DNA of 64,000 bases from Schistocephalus solidus (GCA_017591395.1 WEDG01007320.1:1-64000), one strand, 5' to 3'; counted from the stretch's first letter, positions 1 to 12,107 are shown. Notes: generated by a model not told the origin, from the letters alone. Numbers and translations: made by a program.

Positions 1-1560
1 CGTCCATCCGAAGATCTTTCCAGCGATGTTCACTAGCGAAATTCCTCGGTGGTTGTCGCACGCACACACACACACGGGGGGGACTTAAGCACCTGTTGTG
101 GTTTTTAGTGTGTGCGAGTACTGAACAGAATCTCTAAGCGCCATGTCTATCACACTAAAGCAGCGGTCAATAGAATAAAAAGCAGGAATATAGATAAGGG
201 GTTCTACTAGTAAGAAAGATTTACATCCATGGAAGGGTACAAAGAAAATAAGGAAGGGAGTGTTACATGCAGATATGTCCCGTTTGAAGAAGGGGAATTC
301 TCTCATGTCCGTTGGATAATCGGTGGGTAGTGCAGCACTTTAGGCAACTGCACGGTCGGGACGATGAAATGCTGACATTGAGCAGGAGACAACGATAACT
401 GAGTTTAAAAATGGAAGGGGTCTACGACCTCTTCACCAACAATCAATCACTCCGACCCCATCCTGGGCTCACGCAAAAAGTGAATATTCATTCCACTTAA
501 ACAATTTGTTCAGTCTCGTGTTGTGCTACAGTTTATAATGACCAACAGAACTGAAAGGATTGTTCAAATGAACTGAAAGCACTTTTGGCGGGATCTGGGA
601 CGCAGTTAGTGTCATCGCGTGAAGATACCCGCGTCCTTCTCCATTTCATCTGCTGACAAACCTTTCGGCAACGCTCGCAGTAACGCACTCACTCTCATCC
701 TCTCTCTTCAGCTCTCCCATGGCCCTACACTGCATTTGGGGGCAACACTGCACTGCCCGACAGTCGTTTAGCCGACATGTTGGTATACCCCCTCTATCCA
801 GACCGATCGCAGAACGTTATATCATGGCACATTTTTAAGCCCTTTACTTCTTTAAATGCTATCAAGATTCAATATAGTTCATATATCCTTATCGGACAAT
901 TTCCTCGTTTCATATTCTGATTGTTTTTGCAGGCAAGCCAGCCTTTCTAATGATCATGTTCATCCATTTCCCCCTGGAATCTCGTCAAGCGTGTCACACT
1001 GATAGGTTTGTCACTTCCTCGACGTTTTGACCGCTACAAGATCGCCTACCGCGTGGTCAACCACCAAAATAACACCAAAACAAGGAAAAATGACATAATA
1101 CAAACGAAGGGATATAAGAAAAAGTTAAAAGCCAACAATAGAACACATGAAAGTATAAAAACCAAAAAAAGTAAAAATCATAAAAATAAATTTATTGCAA
1201 ATCATTAGTAAGCAAAGGCTTAGTTAGCTGTGACGACAATATTGCGTATGCTGAAACAAGCAACACATATCATTGCTAACATCTATAATAGTAGCGACAA
1301 GCCCGACCATGACTTCTGCATGTTGCCTGAATGCAGAATATATTCATTTGGCAATCAATCCGGACAATGCTAGTTACCAACCGAGTCAACTAAATTACTC
1401 AATTAATACAAAAAATGCAAGAAAAACCCTCCGTGTCATCAACTGTTTAGAAAAGACAGGAGAAACCGCGGAGGAGAAATAGATCTATAAATTAGCTCCA
1501 AGATAATTGCGATTTTCGTGCCACATCCCATAACAGCAGAAGTTGACGTTTTCTCTTTAC
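1..1560. other. No gene recognised
   Basis: No coding region or known repeat is supported here. The frames that stay open are short and low in complexity. A short CA run lies near 60-75 and an A-rich stretch at about 1075-1200. Sequence homologous to LINE coding sequence begins only near 1570. Confidence 0.6.
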
Positions 1561-1569
1561 CTCGTACAT

Positions 1570-2246
1570 ATAGGTACGCCTGGCCACTGGCGTTCCCCGT
1601 TGCATACCGTCCCCTAAACCAGAATGTTGAACGCGATGTCCTCCTCCCAACGGAACTGACCAAGACTTGCTCGAACAAAGATGTGTTGGAGACTTTAACC
1701 CTTCTACTATCAACTGGGAAACTTGGACTGTTTCGGGTCCAACGGAAACATTCGGTCATCATTTGTTTGAGATGACAACCGAAAAAGTACTCTTCCAGAA
1801 TGTACCGTTCGGGACACACGTTAAAGAAAGACAGCGTTTGATATGTCTAGACCTTGTGTTCATCCGAGACGAGGAAAGTGTGCTGGATTTACCAATGGGT
1901 GCTAGCGACCAAATTGTACTGCTCTTTGCGTATTCCATGTTCCTACAGCCAGACTCACCTAAGCAACTCGAAACAAATATCTGGAAGGGAGATTTTCCAG
2001 CATATGCACGCAAATCTCAGCAATAACGTGGACTACCACATTAGTGGGAACCGTAAAAGAATGTTGGAGAATGTTCAGCTCGTTGGTTTAAATAATTATT
2101 AATTTTAATTTTCCCCTAAATCAAAAGAAAACAAACACTCGTCCAGTGTGGATAAACCACAAACGTCAGATCTCGTTTAAAAGAAGAAATAATATGTGGA
2201 AACGGTTTCAACTAACGGGGAGTGTCGAACATTTGCACAACCTACG
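1570..2246 (+). mobile_element. CR1-like LINE fragment, endonuclease to linker
   Basis: Remnant of the endonuclease (EEP-type) domain of a CR1-like non-LTR retrotransposon, the enzyme that nicks target DNA for target-primed reverse transcription. The conserved GDFNPSTINW block lies near 1688, followed by CLDLVF near 1843 and GASDQ near 1900, where active relatives have a G.SDH catalytic motif, so the histidine is lost. Homology continues through a degraded linker with the block RRNNMWKRFQLTGS at about 2182-2222. The order and motifs match the better copies at 39.6-40.6 kb and 46.7-47.7 kb. Both ends are missing, the frame shifts, and the 3' end meets a gypsy fragment at about 2246. Confidence 0.8.
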
Positions 2247-2700
2247 CTTTGTCTACGCTTATGCTGACGAAACATTAGTCAACAAATCCATTGCCGAAAA
2301 GCATATGGAACGCCGTGCAACAGCGTTTGAGCTTATTGAAAAATTTGGAGTTGTCCTCATCACGTCCCAATATGTCTCCGATGGACCTTCCCTAGAGTTT
2401 GTCGGACACCTAATAGACTCCAACATCATTCGTGATCTTCCTCCGACGATCACGCTCACCCCTAAATTCCTGTCTTTTACTTCCAAGATCCAACTGCATT
2501 TATTTCTTGCAATCGGGGATTTTTATCGCCGTTACATTCACATGGTGCCAATGCTTTTCTGCCGCTTGAGTACTTTTACTCGTTAGAGCTGTCCACAGAC
2601 TTCCTAGCTGCTTTTGACAAGGTGAAGGCATTTCTGACTGACGCTTTTCGTCTGTCCCATACTGCACCCGATGACCCCCAACTCCCTCAATGTCAATGCC
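2247..2700 (+). mobile_element. Ty3/gypsy fragment, reverse transcriptase C-terminus to RNase H start
   Basis: The translation FVYAYADETLVNKS matches the catalytic FxYxDD..V box of a Ty3/gypsy reverse transcriptase, with the second Asp changed to Glu. It is followed by the FGVVL region, the EFVGHLIDS block and GDFYRRYI, which corresponds to the conserved NFYRRFI motif. After a stop at 2584 another frame reads STDFLAAFDKVKAFLTDA and LSHTAPD, the thumb and start of RNase H. Gag, protease, integrase and LTRs are absent, so this is a dead fragment. It starts abruptly at the catalytic box, as does the gypsy copy at 9.2 kb. Confidence 0.8.
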
Positions 2701-4043
2701 TAGAATTAAACAATCGGCGTGGTTCTTTAGCAGGTCAGCCCCAACCTCCAGCTGCGGCTCGGAGATGGTAAAACACATGGTTGAAAAACAAAAGAGCAGC
2801 AACCCCCGTCCCCATTCCCTCCACTGTACCTCCCGATCTGCTCAGAGGATTCCACTCACTCTAGCTATCTGTAATATTCCTTTCCTTTTTTATGCTCCGA
2901 GGTGCAGCCGAAAGAAACGAAAAACGACGCAAATTACATAAGAACTGGCATGATACAAGGTGGGTATCGCTGCTCTCAGTGAAACCCAATTCTCTGAGCA
3001 GGGTCAGCTGGAGTTAGTGGGTGTTGTTTATACCTTATCCTTGAGCAACCAGCCGAAGGCAGAACGACGCGACCTTGGTGTCTCCTTGCCATCCGGACCA
3101 ACTTCGTGTGGTGTCTACCCTGTCTGCTGCAGGGCATTATTGATCGCCTGATGAGCCTCGGCCTACCTCTTCGGGTGACAAACTCACCACCATTATCACG
3201 CCTACTCCCCCCTGCCCAATGAGGAGTTCTGGTGACGGGGAAAAAAATTCCTCGAGGACTCACAGGCCCTCTTAATTTCTGTGCAGAAGGTGGACAAATT
3301 GGGTGCCCTGCTCGAATTCAATGTTTGCGTAGGGATAGAAAACGCTGACATGAGAGTGAATTCTGGTCACCGCAATCTCGGTGGCTTAAACGAAAACAGC
3401 CTCCTTCTATGCTCCCCTCCGCGGAACACCAATTCCTGCTGAATAATGCATTCTTCCGCCTTCCGACGCATGAGAATGCCATGTGCATGCACTCCGATCT
3501 CGGCGCTGGCAGCTGCTGGACTATGTTACCGTCCGGAAGCGTGATCGACAGGACGTGCTGGTCACCAAAGCGATCCGCCACGCAGATGGTTGGACTAATC
3601 ACCATCTTGTCATCTCTAAGATGAGGCTACAACCTCAAACCCGCAGACGGCCTCTAGGTAAGCGACAAGTACGTAAATAAAATACCCATTGGTTAGAGTT
3701 TCCTGTCCATTGTTTTTATTTCAGCAATAAATTAGCCCAGAAACTGGAGGATCTACAGGCTCCAAATGATAACGCCGCAGTGAAGTTACGATGGTGTCAA
3801 CTGCGGAACGTCATCCAGTCTACCACTCTTGAATTCCCTGGACAAATAGCTATTAACAACATGACTAGTTTTACGACAATGACGCCGACATCAGCAACTT
3901 AATCGTCAAGAAGAACTGACTACCCAAAGTCTACGTGGACAGCCGGACTGACGCCAAATAACCAGCGCTCTTTAGATGCAACGCTTGTGGGAGATATAGG
4001 ACGCATGGATGGTCAGCAAGGCTGAGGAAATACAAGAATATGT

Positions 4044-5032
4044 GGACCGCAACATATAAAAAATGTCTTCAAGACCATATACGGCCCCTACACCAAGGGA
4101 ACCAAACCACCGCTCAGCTACGATGGCATAACGCTCCTCACGGGGAAATCACAAATCCTGAGGCACTGAGCCGAGCACTTTGGACCGCAACATATGTAAA
4201 ATGTCTTCAAGACCATATACGGCCCCTACACCAAGGGAACCAAACCACCGCTCAGCTCCTCACGGGGAAATCCCAAATCTTGAGGCGCTGAGCCGAGTAC
4301 TTTGGACCGCAACATATGAAAAATGTCTTCAAGACCATATACGGCCCCCTACACCAAGGGAACCAAACCACCGCTCAGCTCCTCACGGGGAAATCACAAA
4401 TCCTGAGGCGTTGAGCCGAGCACTTTGGACCGCAACATATTAAAAATGTCTTCAAGACCATATACGGCCCCTACACCAAGGGAACCAAACCACCGCTCAG
4501 CTCCTCACGGGGAAATCACAAATCCTGAGGCACTGAGCCGAGCACTTTGGACCGCAACATATGAAAATGTCTTCAAGACCATATACGGCCCCTACACCAA
4601 GGGAACCAAACCACCGCTCAGCTCCTCACGGGGAAATCACAAATCCTGAGGCGCTGAGCCGAGTACTTTGGACCGCAACATATGAAAATGTCTTCAAGAC
4701 CATATACGGCCCCCACACCAAGGGAACCACACCACCGCTCAGCTCCTCACGGGAAATCACAAATCCTGAGGGCGCTGAGCCGAGTACTTTGGACCGCAAC
4801 ATATGAAAATGTCTTCAAGACCATATACGGCCCCTACACCAAGGGAACCAAACCACCGCTCAGCTCCTCACGGGGAAATCACAAATCCTGAGGCGCTGAG
4901 CCGAGTACTTTGGACCGCAACATATGAAAATGTCTTCAAGACCATATACGGCCCCTACACCAAAGGAACCAAACCACCGCTCAGCTCCTCACGGGAAAAT
5001 CACAAATCCTGAGGCGCTGAGCCGAGCACTTT
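4044..5032 (+). repeat. Eight-unit 121-bp minisatellite inside the RTE ORF
   Basis: Unit starts, taken at GGACCGCAACATAT, fall at 4044, 4182, 4304, 4427, 4549, 4670, 4791 and 4912; the array ends at 5032. Spacings are 138, 122, 123, 122, 121, 121, 121 and 121 bp. The first unit keeps 17 bp (CTACGATGGCATAACGC region, about 4120-4137) that all others lack, and its reading matches the intact RTE sequence seen at 12.60-12.70 kb. RTE homology resumes directly after the array with PSTISDA. A unit of 121 bp shifts frame each time, so the array is not coding. Confidence 0.95.
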
Positions 5033-5269
5033 GGAAGTATCCATCAACCATCTCTGATGCTGTCATCAATCGGCTTCCCGAAGTGGACACGAACAATGAC
5101 TTGGGTCTCACACCTTCTCCACTATAAATAATCCGGTCCGTGCAACAAATTTCCAGCAGGAAAGCACCGAAAACCGATGCAATCCCGGTGGAAGTCTATG
5201 GTCGCGGTGGCCCCGGCTGACACCGGAACTCACAGCGTTATTTAAGGAGAGGTGACACCAGGGACACGT

Positions 5270-5340
5270 TGAGTATGGCTGGCTGATGACGGCAAAGAAA
5301 CCAGAAATGGCTACTCCAGTCCCCATTGTCTATTTCAGTC
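5270..5340 (+). repeat. SINE tail inserted in RTE copy 1
   Basis: The segment from TATGGCTGGCTGATGACGG through CCAGAAATGGCTACTCC to about 5330 matches the tail of the SINE units at 53.8-64 kb (GGCTGATGACGGCTAATAAG, then CCAGAAATGGCCATTCC), in the sense orientation. It sits between two RTE blocks that are adjacent in the other copies, with VPQDFTNV-like sequence resuming near 5370. No tRNA-like head is visible, so it is 5'-truncated. Confidence 0.7.
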
Positions 5341-6562
5341 ATTTTATTCTGCACGGAAATTTTATCCGGATTTCACGAACGTGACCATCGTCTAACTCTA
5401 CAAGCGGAAAGGGAACCGATAACTCTGCGATAACCACATAAACATCTCTCTGTTCAAATTCGTCAGAAAAATATTTGCACACATTTTTTAGATAGCACTA
5501 AAAGGACACCTGGTACAGGGACTGCTCCCGGAGAGTCAACAGACATGAGTCCACGGTAGACTGCCTATAAGAAAAGTGCCAAGAGATGCGAACTCAACTT
5601 TATACTACCTTCGTGGACCGGATGAAAGCCTCTCTTTGGAATCACCACGGCATACAATTGACTACCAAACGGAAGATTTACAAGTCCGTCGTCTTGACAA
5701 CATTCCTGTATGGATCGGAGAGCTAGACCGCCTGCTCTAAGCAAACGCAGAAATTGAATCTTTTCCATCTCAGCTACCTCTGTATAATACTGGAGCTGAG
5801 ATGGCAAGATAGGATCCCGGACACGGAAGCCCTGGATCAAACCGCAATCCTCAGCACACATGGCATTCTACGGCAAATGCCACTGCAGGGGACCGGCCAC
5901 CTGGAGAGAATGGACGATTAGTGACTAGTCTAGCGAATTTAATACACAGACGCTGCTATGGATGATTGCAAACAGGGATGACAATATCAACGCTACACGG
6001 ACACTATAAGAACTCTCTGAAGCGATTGCAACTCAACTCGGTGACATATGAGGGCCTCATTTACGACCTGCTGGTCTGGAAATGCGTAGTGAATACTGGC
6101 GCAGCAAGCTACGAGGCCAACCGGATCACCACTGCTAAGGCCAAATGGCTCATCGTAAGTCACAAGTGCCACGGATCAACACCGTTACTGCCCAAGCCAT
6201 CCTAACATGCCCGTGATGCGGACACACCTAACAAATCTTGCCACGCATCAACAATAAAATCCCCAGCCCTCCTATGAGCTCGGTCACCACTACCATCAAC
6301 AACACCAACAGCACCACCACCATCACCACTGACTTCGCATCACCCAAGCTATCCTGTCCTCCCTGGCACATTACCTTCCCCTCACGCATTGGCCTAGTTG
6401 GCCACTTATGAATCCATCGCAGGGAGACTAATGAACCAGTGCCTAGGGGCCCAGACATGCAGTGGCCTCGTCCACCTCCAATGTCCACACCGCTCACACA
6501 CAAATTGTCTCGTCGCATTGGCTTATTTGGCTACATGCGCCTTCACGAAAATCTATGGTAAC

Positions 6563-7015
6563 TCACTGCAAGCCCATTTCCAAAATTAGACATTCTTTCC
6601 ATCAACGCATTCATCATACTTGCACTCCACCATCACCACCCAACATCAGCACCTACCGCGTAAGTGAGAATTACAGTGCGTGCCCTATCTCATGAAGTTT
6701 CATGAGAAAAGGCCCTTTAAGTAAAATCAGCCACAAGGCGTCCCCAAAGTTTCACTGCAGTAAAGAAGCGACCGTTCTTAAAAGGAAGGCATATTGGGGT
6801 TGAAAAATTAATATAACGTTGTTTAGAAATACTTATTTTTAGAAAAGTGGTAAATTCCGAAAACATGAAAAATCAGGTAAGTTAATTCAACGGAAGTTTT
6901 AAATGTACAGGATGCTTTTCCATGTAAACAAATGAGTAAATAAAACAAACACAAGTATAAGTGCTTTATTCCAAACTCATTTACCAAAAGAGTGCCGAGC
7001 TTCCCCCGATTGCTA
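6563..7015. other. No gene recognised
   Basis: AT-rich sequence between the RTE zinc-finger tail and LINE family b. No conserved coding or repeat signal was recognised. Confidence 0.5.
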
Positions 7016-9234
7016 AGCCTTTTATTCCAGTTTATCTTTTAAACGGATTCTTTCCTGACTCCTGGAAGGCATCTATTATTCTTCCTGTCTTCAAGTAGGG
7101 ATCTCGGTTGGACGGAAATAATTATCGAGGTGTTCACAACACCCCCACTCTAGCTAAAATTCTAGAAAAAATTATTTTTAATCAAATTATCGACTTTTTC
7201 TTAGAAAATAAGCTCTCAAGCGACTCGCAATATGGTTTTCTACCTGGGATATCATGCGAAGTGTATCACTTAGCTTTTCTTAACCTCGTCACTTCCCTTC
7301 GTAATGAGCAACAGTCAGTGGTTGTGATCTGCTTTGACCTGAGCAAAGCCTTTGAAAAGGTACCGCACAGACGTCTTCTGGTGAAACTGGAAGCCCTCGG
7401 CATCCGGTCTCCTCTCCTTGACTTCATTGATTCCTACTTGTCTAACCGCAGCCAGAAGGTCTTAGTAAGTAATAGCTACTCGACGCCTCAGCCAATCACG
7501 AGTGGCGTTTTTCAAGGCACGGTTCTAGGTCCCCTTCTCTTCATTCTGTACATAAACGACATTTCAACTTTACTCACAAATTCACAAAATTTCGTTTATG
7601 CTGACGATCTCAAGTGCATTTATTCATGTTCTAAAGACAATGCCAATAGTTACGTTGATAAAATCAACACTGATCTACTTATGCCCTCACGTTGGAGCTG
7701 CACTTGGCAGATGGAGTTTTCTTCATCCAAGAGTAGTTTCATGTGTTTTGGCCCCGCCAAGCTTCCTGGACCCCTAGTATTTCAAAATAACACACTTTAA
7801 GAACGATCAACCAAAAAAGACTTAGGTCTAAGTTACACGAATAAACTAGCATTATGGCTTCATGCAGATCGAATTTCTGCAAAGGCTACACAGATATGCG
7901 GTTTAATATCACATAATTTCTTCCTTCCGGAAATAAAGTTAAACCTGTACCTCATGTTTGTTCTTCCTATCCTAGAATACTGATGTCCCCTCTGTGTGCT
8001 GATGAACGCCTCTGACCGCAGTGAGATGGAAAAAGTTCAGAGAGTTTTTACTCGAAGACTATTTTCTCTTCCTGGATCCAGTATCTCTTATACGGATAGA
8101 TGCCAGTTAGCAAACATTAAATTTCAGTGGGATAGAAGACTCGAAGCCGGTCTCTGCTTCCTGTTTCGCGTTAACTCTAGTCCAAATCTCCCACGAATTA
8201 ACGCTCTCGCTCCGGTAAATTGACCCTATGCCACTCGTCATTCCTCCATGATCATTTCACCACCCCTTAGCTCCACAACTAATCGATCTCAGTTTTTTGC
8301 CTCCAAATATGCTTTCATCTGGAATAATCTTCCACTGCAAATTAGGTTGTCATCTACATTAGCTATTTTCAAAACGAAATTGCGCAAATATTTAAAGTCG
8401 GAAGATATAAAGTCCTTATGGTCTGTTTCCTTCCCAAACTCGCAAATTTTGGATTTTGAAAAGGGTCCTCCTGTTATTTGAGGCAGCTCCGTTGATATTA
8501 TATTGATCTCTAATTATATTTCCATCATCCTCTGCAGAGTCAATCTTTGCATTCAATTTTTCGCCCCCCCCCCCCTTTGAACTTGCATCGCCAACTCTTG
8601 ACAACCTTGATACTTTCCTCCGATTTTGCAACCCCGACGATGGTCTCCAGGTTCAGTTGATGATCAAGGCGGGTTCTGATGGTTTTGCCTCTTTGATTGG
8701 TGGACTATTCAGTCAGCAAGGTCGCATCTCGATGATGATCTCATGACCTCTACTGTCCCCTCTTCGTTTTGACCCTGGTGTCCACGATGAGTTCCTCCTG
8801 TCTCACCTCCACTGGTGGTTACAAACACTAGCTCCGTCTGCCATATTATCTCTCACACGATAAGGAGCGTTCCGAACCCTCATACGTTGTCAACAACATC
8901 AAAATACTATATCATTGCATATACCTATTATTTTTTTACTGAAGCAGTTTTTTTCTCCTAATTTTTTTTTAAATTGGCGGCTCGCCGAATTCCGCCTCCG
9001 ATTTAACCGTAGGAGTTTTTTTACTGCTACTTTTCTAGTTCACCTTATATACCAAAGATTGTTGACTATTGTTTTAAAAATGGCAAATCGTTCTGAATCG
9101 GATATGACTACCATATTATTCATTTCTGCTGTTAATATGGCTGCTCACATAGTACAGCAATTATCCACTTTGTATTTATTTATACCGCGATACTAAGTTT
9201 GAAATGACGGGGCTCTCTGGGCCTTAAATATACA
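7016..9234 (+). mobile_element. LINE family b, copy 1 (RT domain and 3' UTR)
   Basis: A 5'-truncated CR1/Jockey-type non-LTR retrotransposon. The RT reads well from 7108 to 7800: NYRGVHNTPTLAKILEKII (fingers), YGFLPG, VVICFDLSKAFEKVPH (palm motif A, Asp present), GVFQGTVLGPLLFILYIND (motif B) and FVYADDLK at about 7594-7617, the intact YADD catalytic box. A stop at 7800 and later stops break the connection to the C-terminal domain (7996-8481). The 3' UTR runs to about 9234, ends in a TTTA-rich tract and contains a conserved hairpin. Endonuclease and ORF1 are absent. The near full-length relative lies at 30.2-35.1 kb. Confidence 0.88.
8943..9028 (+). other. Conserved 3' UTR hairpin with poly-T internal loop (LINE b copy 1)
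   Basis: The arms AGCAGT (8943-8948) and CTCCTA (8955-8960) pair with TAGGAG (9010-9015) and ACTGCT (9023-9028). Each arm is split by a T run, giving an internal loop of opposed Ts. The same arrangement occurs in the 3' UTR of the second copy at 34859-34945 although the loop sequence differs. It may be a structure that the element's own RT recognises; that role is inference. Confidence 0.6.
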
Positions 9235-10287
9235 ATTTATTTATTTATTGATGATCTCTTAGTGGCCAGCTCCACCACCAAGTTACATATTGAACATCTC
9301 CCAACGGTGCTTGAACGCCTTCAACGATTTGGCGTTGTCCTACAACCGTCCAAGTGTGTCTTCTCTAGTTTCTTGGGCACCTGGTCGGCAGCAACGGTAT
9401 CCATCCTCTCCTTTCGAAGGTTGTGGCTATCCGCTAGCCCCCATCTCCCTCCTCAAAGCATCAGCTGCAGCGATTTCTGGGCATGGCGAATTTCTACCGT
9501 CGGTTCCTCCCTTACTGTGCCGATACCATTCTGACGCTCATGAATTTCCTTTCTGGCTCTAAACGTTCGTCCGAGCTCACTGCAGACGCCCGCGTTGCTT
9601 TCGATAAGGTAAAGGTTGCTCTGGCCGATGCCACTCTCCTGAAGCATTCAGCCCCCGATGCTGCCATCTTGCTCATGGTTGATGCTTCCAACGTTGCAGT
9701 CGGTGCAGTCCTTCAGCAGCACATTGCAAGTCAGATTTCTTCTCCTGAAAGTTAACACCTGCCGAATTGCGCTACAGCACGTTTGGAGGGAAGCTGCTCT
9801 CTGTCTATCTTGTCGTGAAACATTTCCGGTACTTCCTTGTGGGCAGGAACTTCACAATCTTCACGGATCATAAGCTCGCTGAGATGGCCGCTGAAATACG
9901 CCGTATTAGTTCGCCTTGTGACGAGGATGTTTGCGGACTCCAACTCAAGGAGCTACCACTGACTACTGGCAACGGCACCATTCTACGCGACGTCTCCACT
10001 CCCTCCCATCATCCATCTGTGCCAACATCCCTTCGTCGCAAATTTTTATCCTCCCTGCACAACCTATCTCACCCTGGGAGGCGAGCTACCGACAACCTGG
10101 TTTCCGTCCACTTCGTCTGGCCTTGTATGCACAAGGCCTTGAAAGCTTGAACATGGGCTTGTCTCGCCTGTCCACGGAGCAAGGTTCAGCGGCCCAACAA
10201 GGCCCCCATTGGCACTTTCCCCGGCCCTGGTGCAAGGTTCAGCCACATTAAGCCCCATTGCCTCTGTCTTATCGTTTTCCCGGTTGG

Positions 10288-10678
10288 AGCACAATATGCG
10301 GGTCCCAAAATAAATGATTAAAACCGAGAGCCTGTCTTACGGGAACCCTGGTAATAGGGGTTTTATGGGTGGGGCATTAGAATAACAAAAAGCACGAAAA
10401 ACGGTGAGAGAAAATTATAAACCGAAATTTATAAATAAACGTAACAATTTAAATGAAGTTAAAATAACCCGCGTAAATGAAAAAAGAAATGGTAGGCATC
10501 CTATGAAATGAAAGCACTGTAAATAATTGTCCCCATTATCCCCATTGAAAGCTCTGTAAATAATTGCCCCCATTGTCCCACTGTAAGCCCGGTGAACTTT
10601 AGCTTTAGAAGACAACCTACTGTAAATGTTTAAGTAGTAAAAACAATAGCTTTGTAATTGGGACCCGCCTATTGTGCT
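10288..10678. mobile_element. 391-bp MITE-like element with terminal inverted repeats
   Basis: The left end AGCACAATATGCGGGTCCCA (10288-10307, then A) and the right end (10658-10678) are inverted repeats of 21 bp with one mismatch. Flanking bases (CGGTTGG on the left, TCCACCG on the right) extend the similarity a little. The interior is AT-rich with no coding potential, as in non-autonomous DNA transposons. It interrupts the gypsy integrase between its zinc-binding and catalytic parts. I could not fix a target-site duplication, so the superfamily is open. Confidence 0.75.
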
Positions 10679-11706
10679 TCCACCGTTTGCCCTATCTCCT
10701 CACTTGTGTGGATCGATTCACCCGGTGGCCGCAAGCCATCCCTCTGCCTGATATAGCTGCTTCGACGGTGGTCAAAGTGTTTATCAATCGTTAGATTGCC
10801 ATCTTTGGTGCCCTATCCACTATCCCAACTGATCGCAGTGCCCAGTGCGCATCTAACCTTTTTCAGTCTCTCCTCTCCTTCTTAGGTTGTACTCGCATTC
10901 GCACGACAGCCTATCACCCAGCTGCGAACGGGATGATCGAGCGGTTCTACCACCAGCTGAAGGCCTCCCTACGCACCGTGGACGATTCGGAGAACCAGAC
11001 GGATTATCTTCCCCTGGTACTATTGGGCACCCGCTCCGCTCTCAAGTCGGACTATGATTGTTTCACCGCAGAACTCATGTTCGGCGCCACTGTTCGACTT
11101 CCTGGTGAGATATTCTCGCCAAGTCCTCGTTGTTTGGTTGAGGATCCTACCAATCCGCTGCACCACCTCCGGCAATTCATGCGAACTCTCTCCCCCATTA
11201 AGCCTAGACCATCAGTCTCCGAGTCTTATATTGAGAAAGACCTGGTGACCTGCTCTCTGAAGTGATCGAGTACGCCGGCCATTTAAAACTCCCTACGACG
11301 GCCCATTCTGGGTTGTCTGTCAAGAAACGAAAACCTTCCACATTCAAAGCAGAACTCGCGAGGAGGTCGTGAGCGTGGGCCGCCTCAAAGCTGCTATCCC
11401 GGACACTCATCCGGACAAGCCCTGTGGACCCCTACCCTCTGGTCGTCCACCTCCGTGCGCTCTATCCCTCCGTTCCGCATACTTCCTCTTCCTCTAAGTC
11501 TGCATCCCCCAACTGCAACTTCCTCCTCATCAACCTCTAGCCCTCAAACTGCAAACCATATTCACTCTTCCCCTGTGCCTCCTTTTTATACCAACCGCAT
11601 TGGAGGCAATGTATATTTCCCTGAACGTTTAGTTACTCATGTTTTTTAGCCCTGAGCCATGCCTTCAGCGTCGCTACACGCTGCCTTCGGTCTAGCCTGG
11701 GGGGAA

Positions 11707-12107
11707 TGTGGCAGTCCGTTCTCACGTACGCTGCTTAGTTCGCCACTCTTGTTCGAGGAAGTTGGCTCAAGTGATTGCCGACGCAGACGCTGACTTAAAC
11801 AGTCCGGCTTACACTCCTGCTGGGACTAACCGAGTCTTGGCCCCATCCTCGCGAGTGCTCGAAACCAATTAACGTGCGTCATTTCATTGATTGGCTGCAG
11901 GCGGCAAATGACGCACTGGGGTAGAGTGGTCGCAACAGCGGACACAGACAACCACAACAGCAACTGATCTGAGGAGACCGCTAGCGACAGCTGCTTGCAG
12001 AGCCCCTTGTAAGCTCTTTGCCTCAGTAAAAGCGTTTCCTAACTTATCCGTCTTCCCTGACTTCTGATTTGGGAATCCATCGTGTTGTCGACCTCACGAC
12101 TTCGACA
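11707..12107 (+). repeat. 3' LTR of the gypsy element
   Basis: It begins TGTGGCAGTCC immediately after the tract GGGGGGAA, a plausible polypurine primer for plus-strand synthesis, and ends CTTCGACA at 12107, giving the usual TGT...ACA ends. Directly after it, RTE coding sequence starts mid-domain (DHRLVIPKMRLR). The 401-bp length is normal for an LTR. No 5' LTR partner is in the window, so the boundaries rest on ends and context. Confidence 0.65.

Larger units (their letters stand above)
2885..6562 (+). mobile_element. RTE-like LINE copy 1 (decayed, nested insertions)
   Basis: A long but frameshifted RTE-like non-LTR element. In order: endonuclease start (ALSETQFSEQGQLE, about 2972-3013; PKAERRD near 3060), endonuclease 3' part (FFRLPTHENA near 3453), a linker (3740-4040), sequence expanded into a tandem array (4044-5032), PSTISDA at about 5041 and the RT entry region (SRKAP near 5157). 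RT fingers follow near 5370-5500, then the C-terminal domain ([11 protein letters not shown] near 5800) and two degraded zinc-finger modules (6345-6410 and 6480-6560; RIGLVGHL, RIGLFGYMRLHEN). Most of the RT palm, including the FADD box, is not found. A SINE tail interrupts it near 5270-5340. It cannot encode active protein. Confidence 0.8.
9235..12107 (+). mobile_element. Ty3/gypsy element, RT to 3' LTR (5'-truncated)
   Basis: LTR retrotransposon remnant beginning at the RT catalytic box (FIDDLLVAS, about 9240). It continues with NFYRRFLPYCADT (9485-9524), the RNase H core DASNVAVGAVLQQH (near 9681-9722) and TPAELRYSTFGGKLLSVYLVVKHF, FTDHK (9760-9870). The integrase zinc-binding block follows near 10020-10180 (LHNLSHPGRRAT; ACLACPRSKV). 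The integrase core is split by a MITE-like element at 10288-10678 and resumes with CVDRFTRWPQAIPL, TDRSAQ and AYHPAANGMIERFYHQLKA at about 10700-10970, with the second Asp and the Glu of the DDE triad visible. A G-rich polypurine-like tract (about 11699-11706) precedes the LTR. Frameshifts make it inactive. Confidence 0.85.

Noticed and set aside
3660..3740. Intron-like GTAAGC...TTTATTTCAG in RTE copy 1
   Set aside because: The corresponding stretch in copy 2 (12170-12240) is an open coding sequence (GKQPPGKLNTALLHVPAHH), so this is coding DNA that happens to look like splice sites.
4040..5127. Series of overlapping open frames at the minisatellite
   Set aside because: They arise because a 121-bp repeat shifts frame at each unit. 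The ancestral RTE frame is interrupted and no new protein is supported.
8564..8575. Run of 12 C as a regulatory tract
   Set aside because: A simple homopolymer in a LINE 3' UTR; the other copy of the family does not show it, and its length may be a sequencing artefact.
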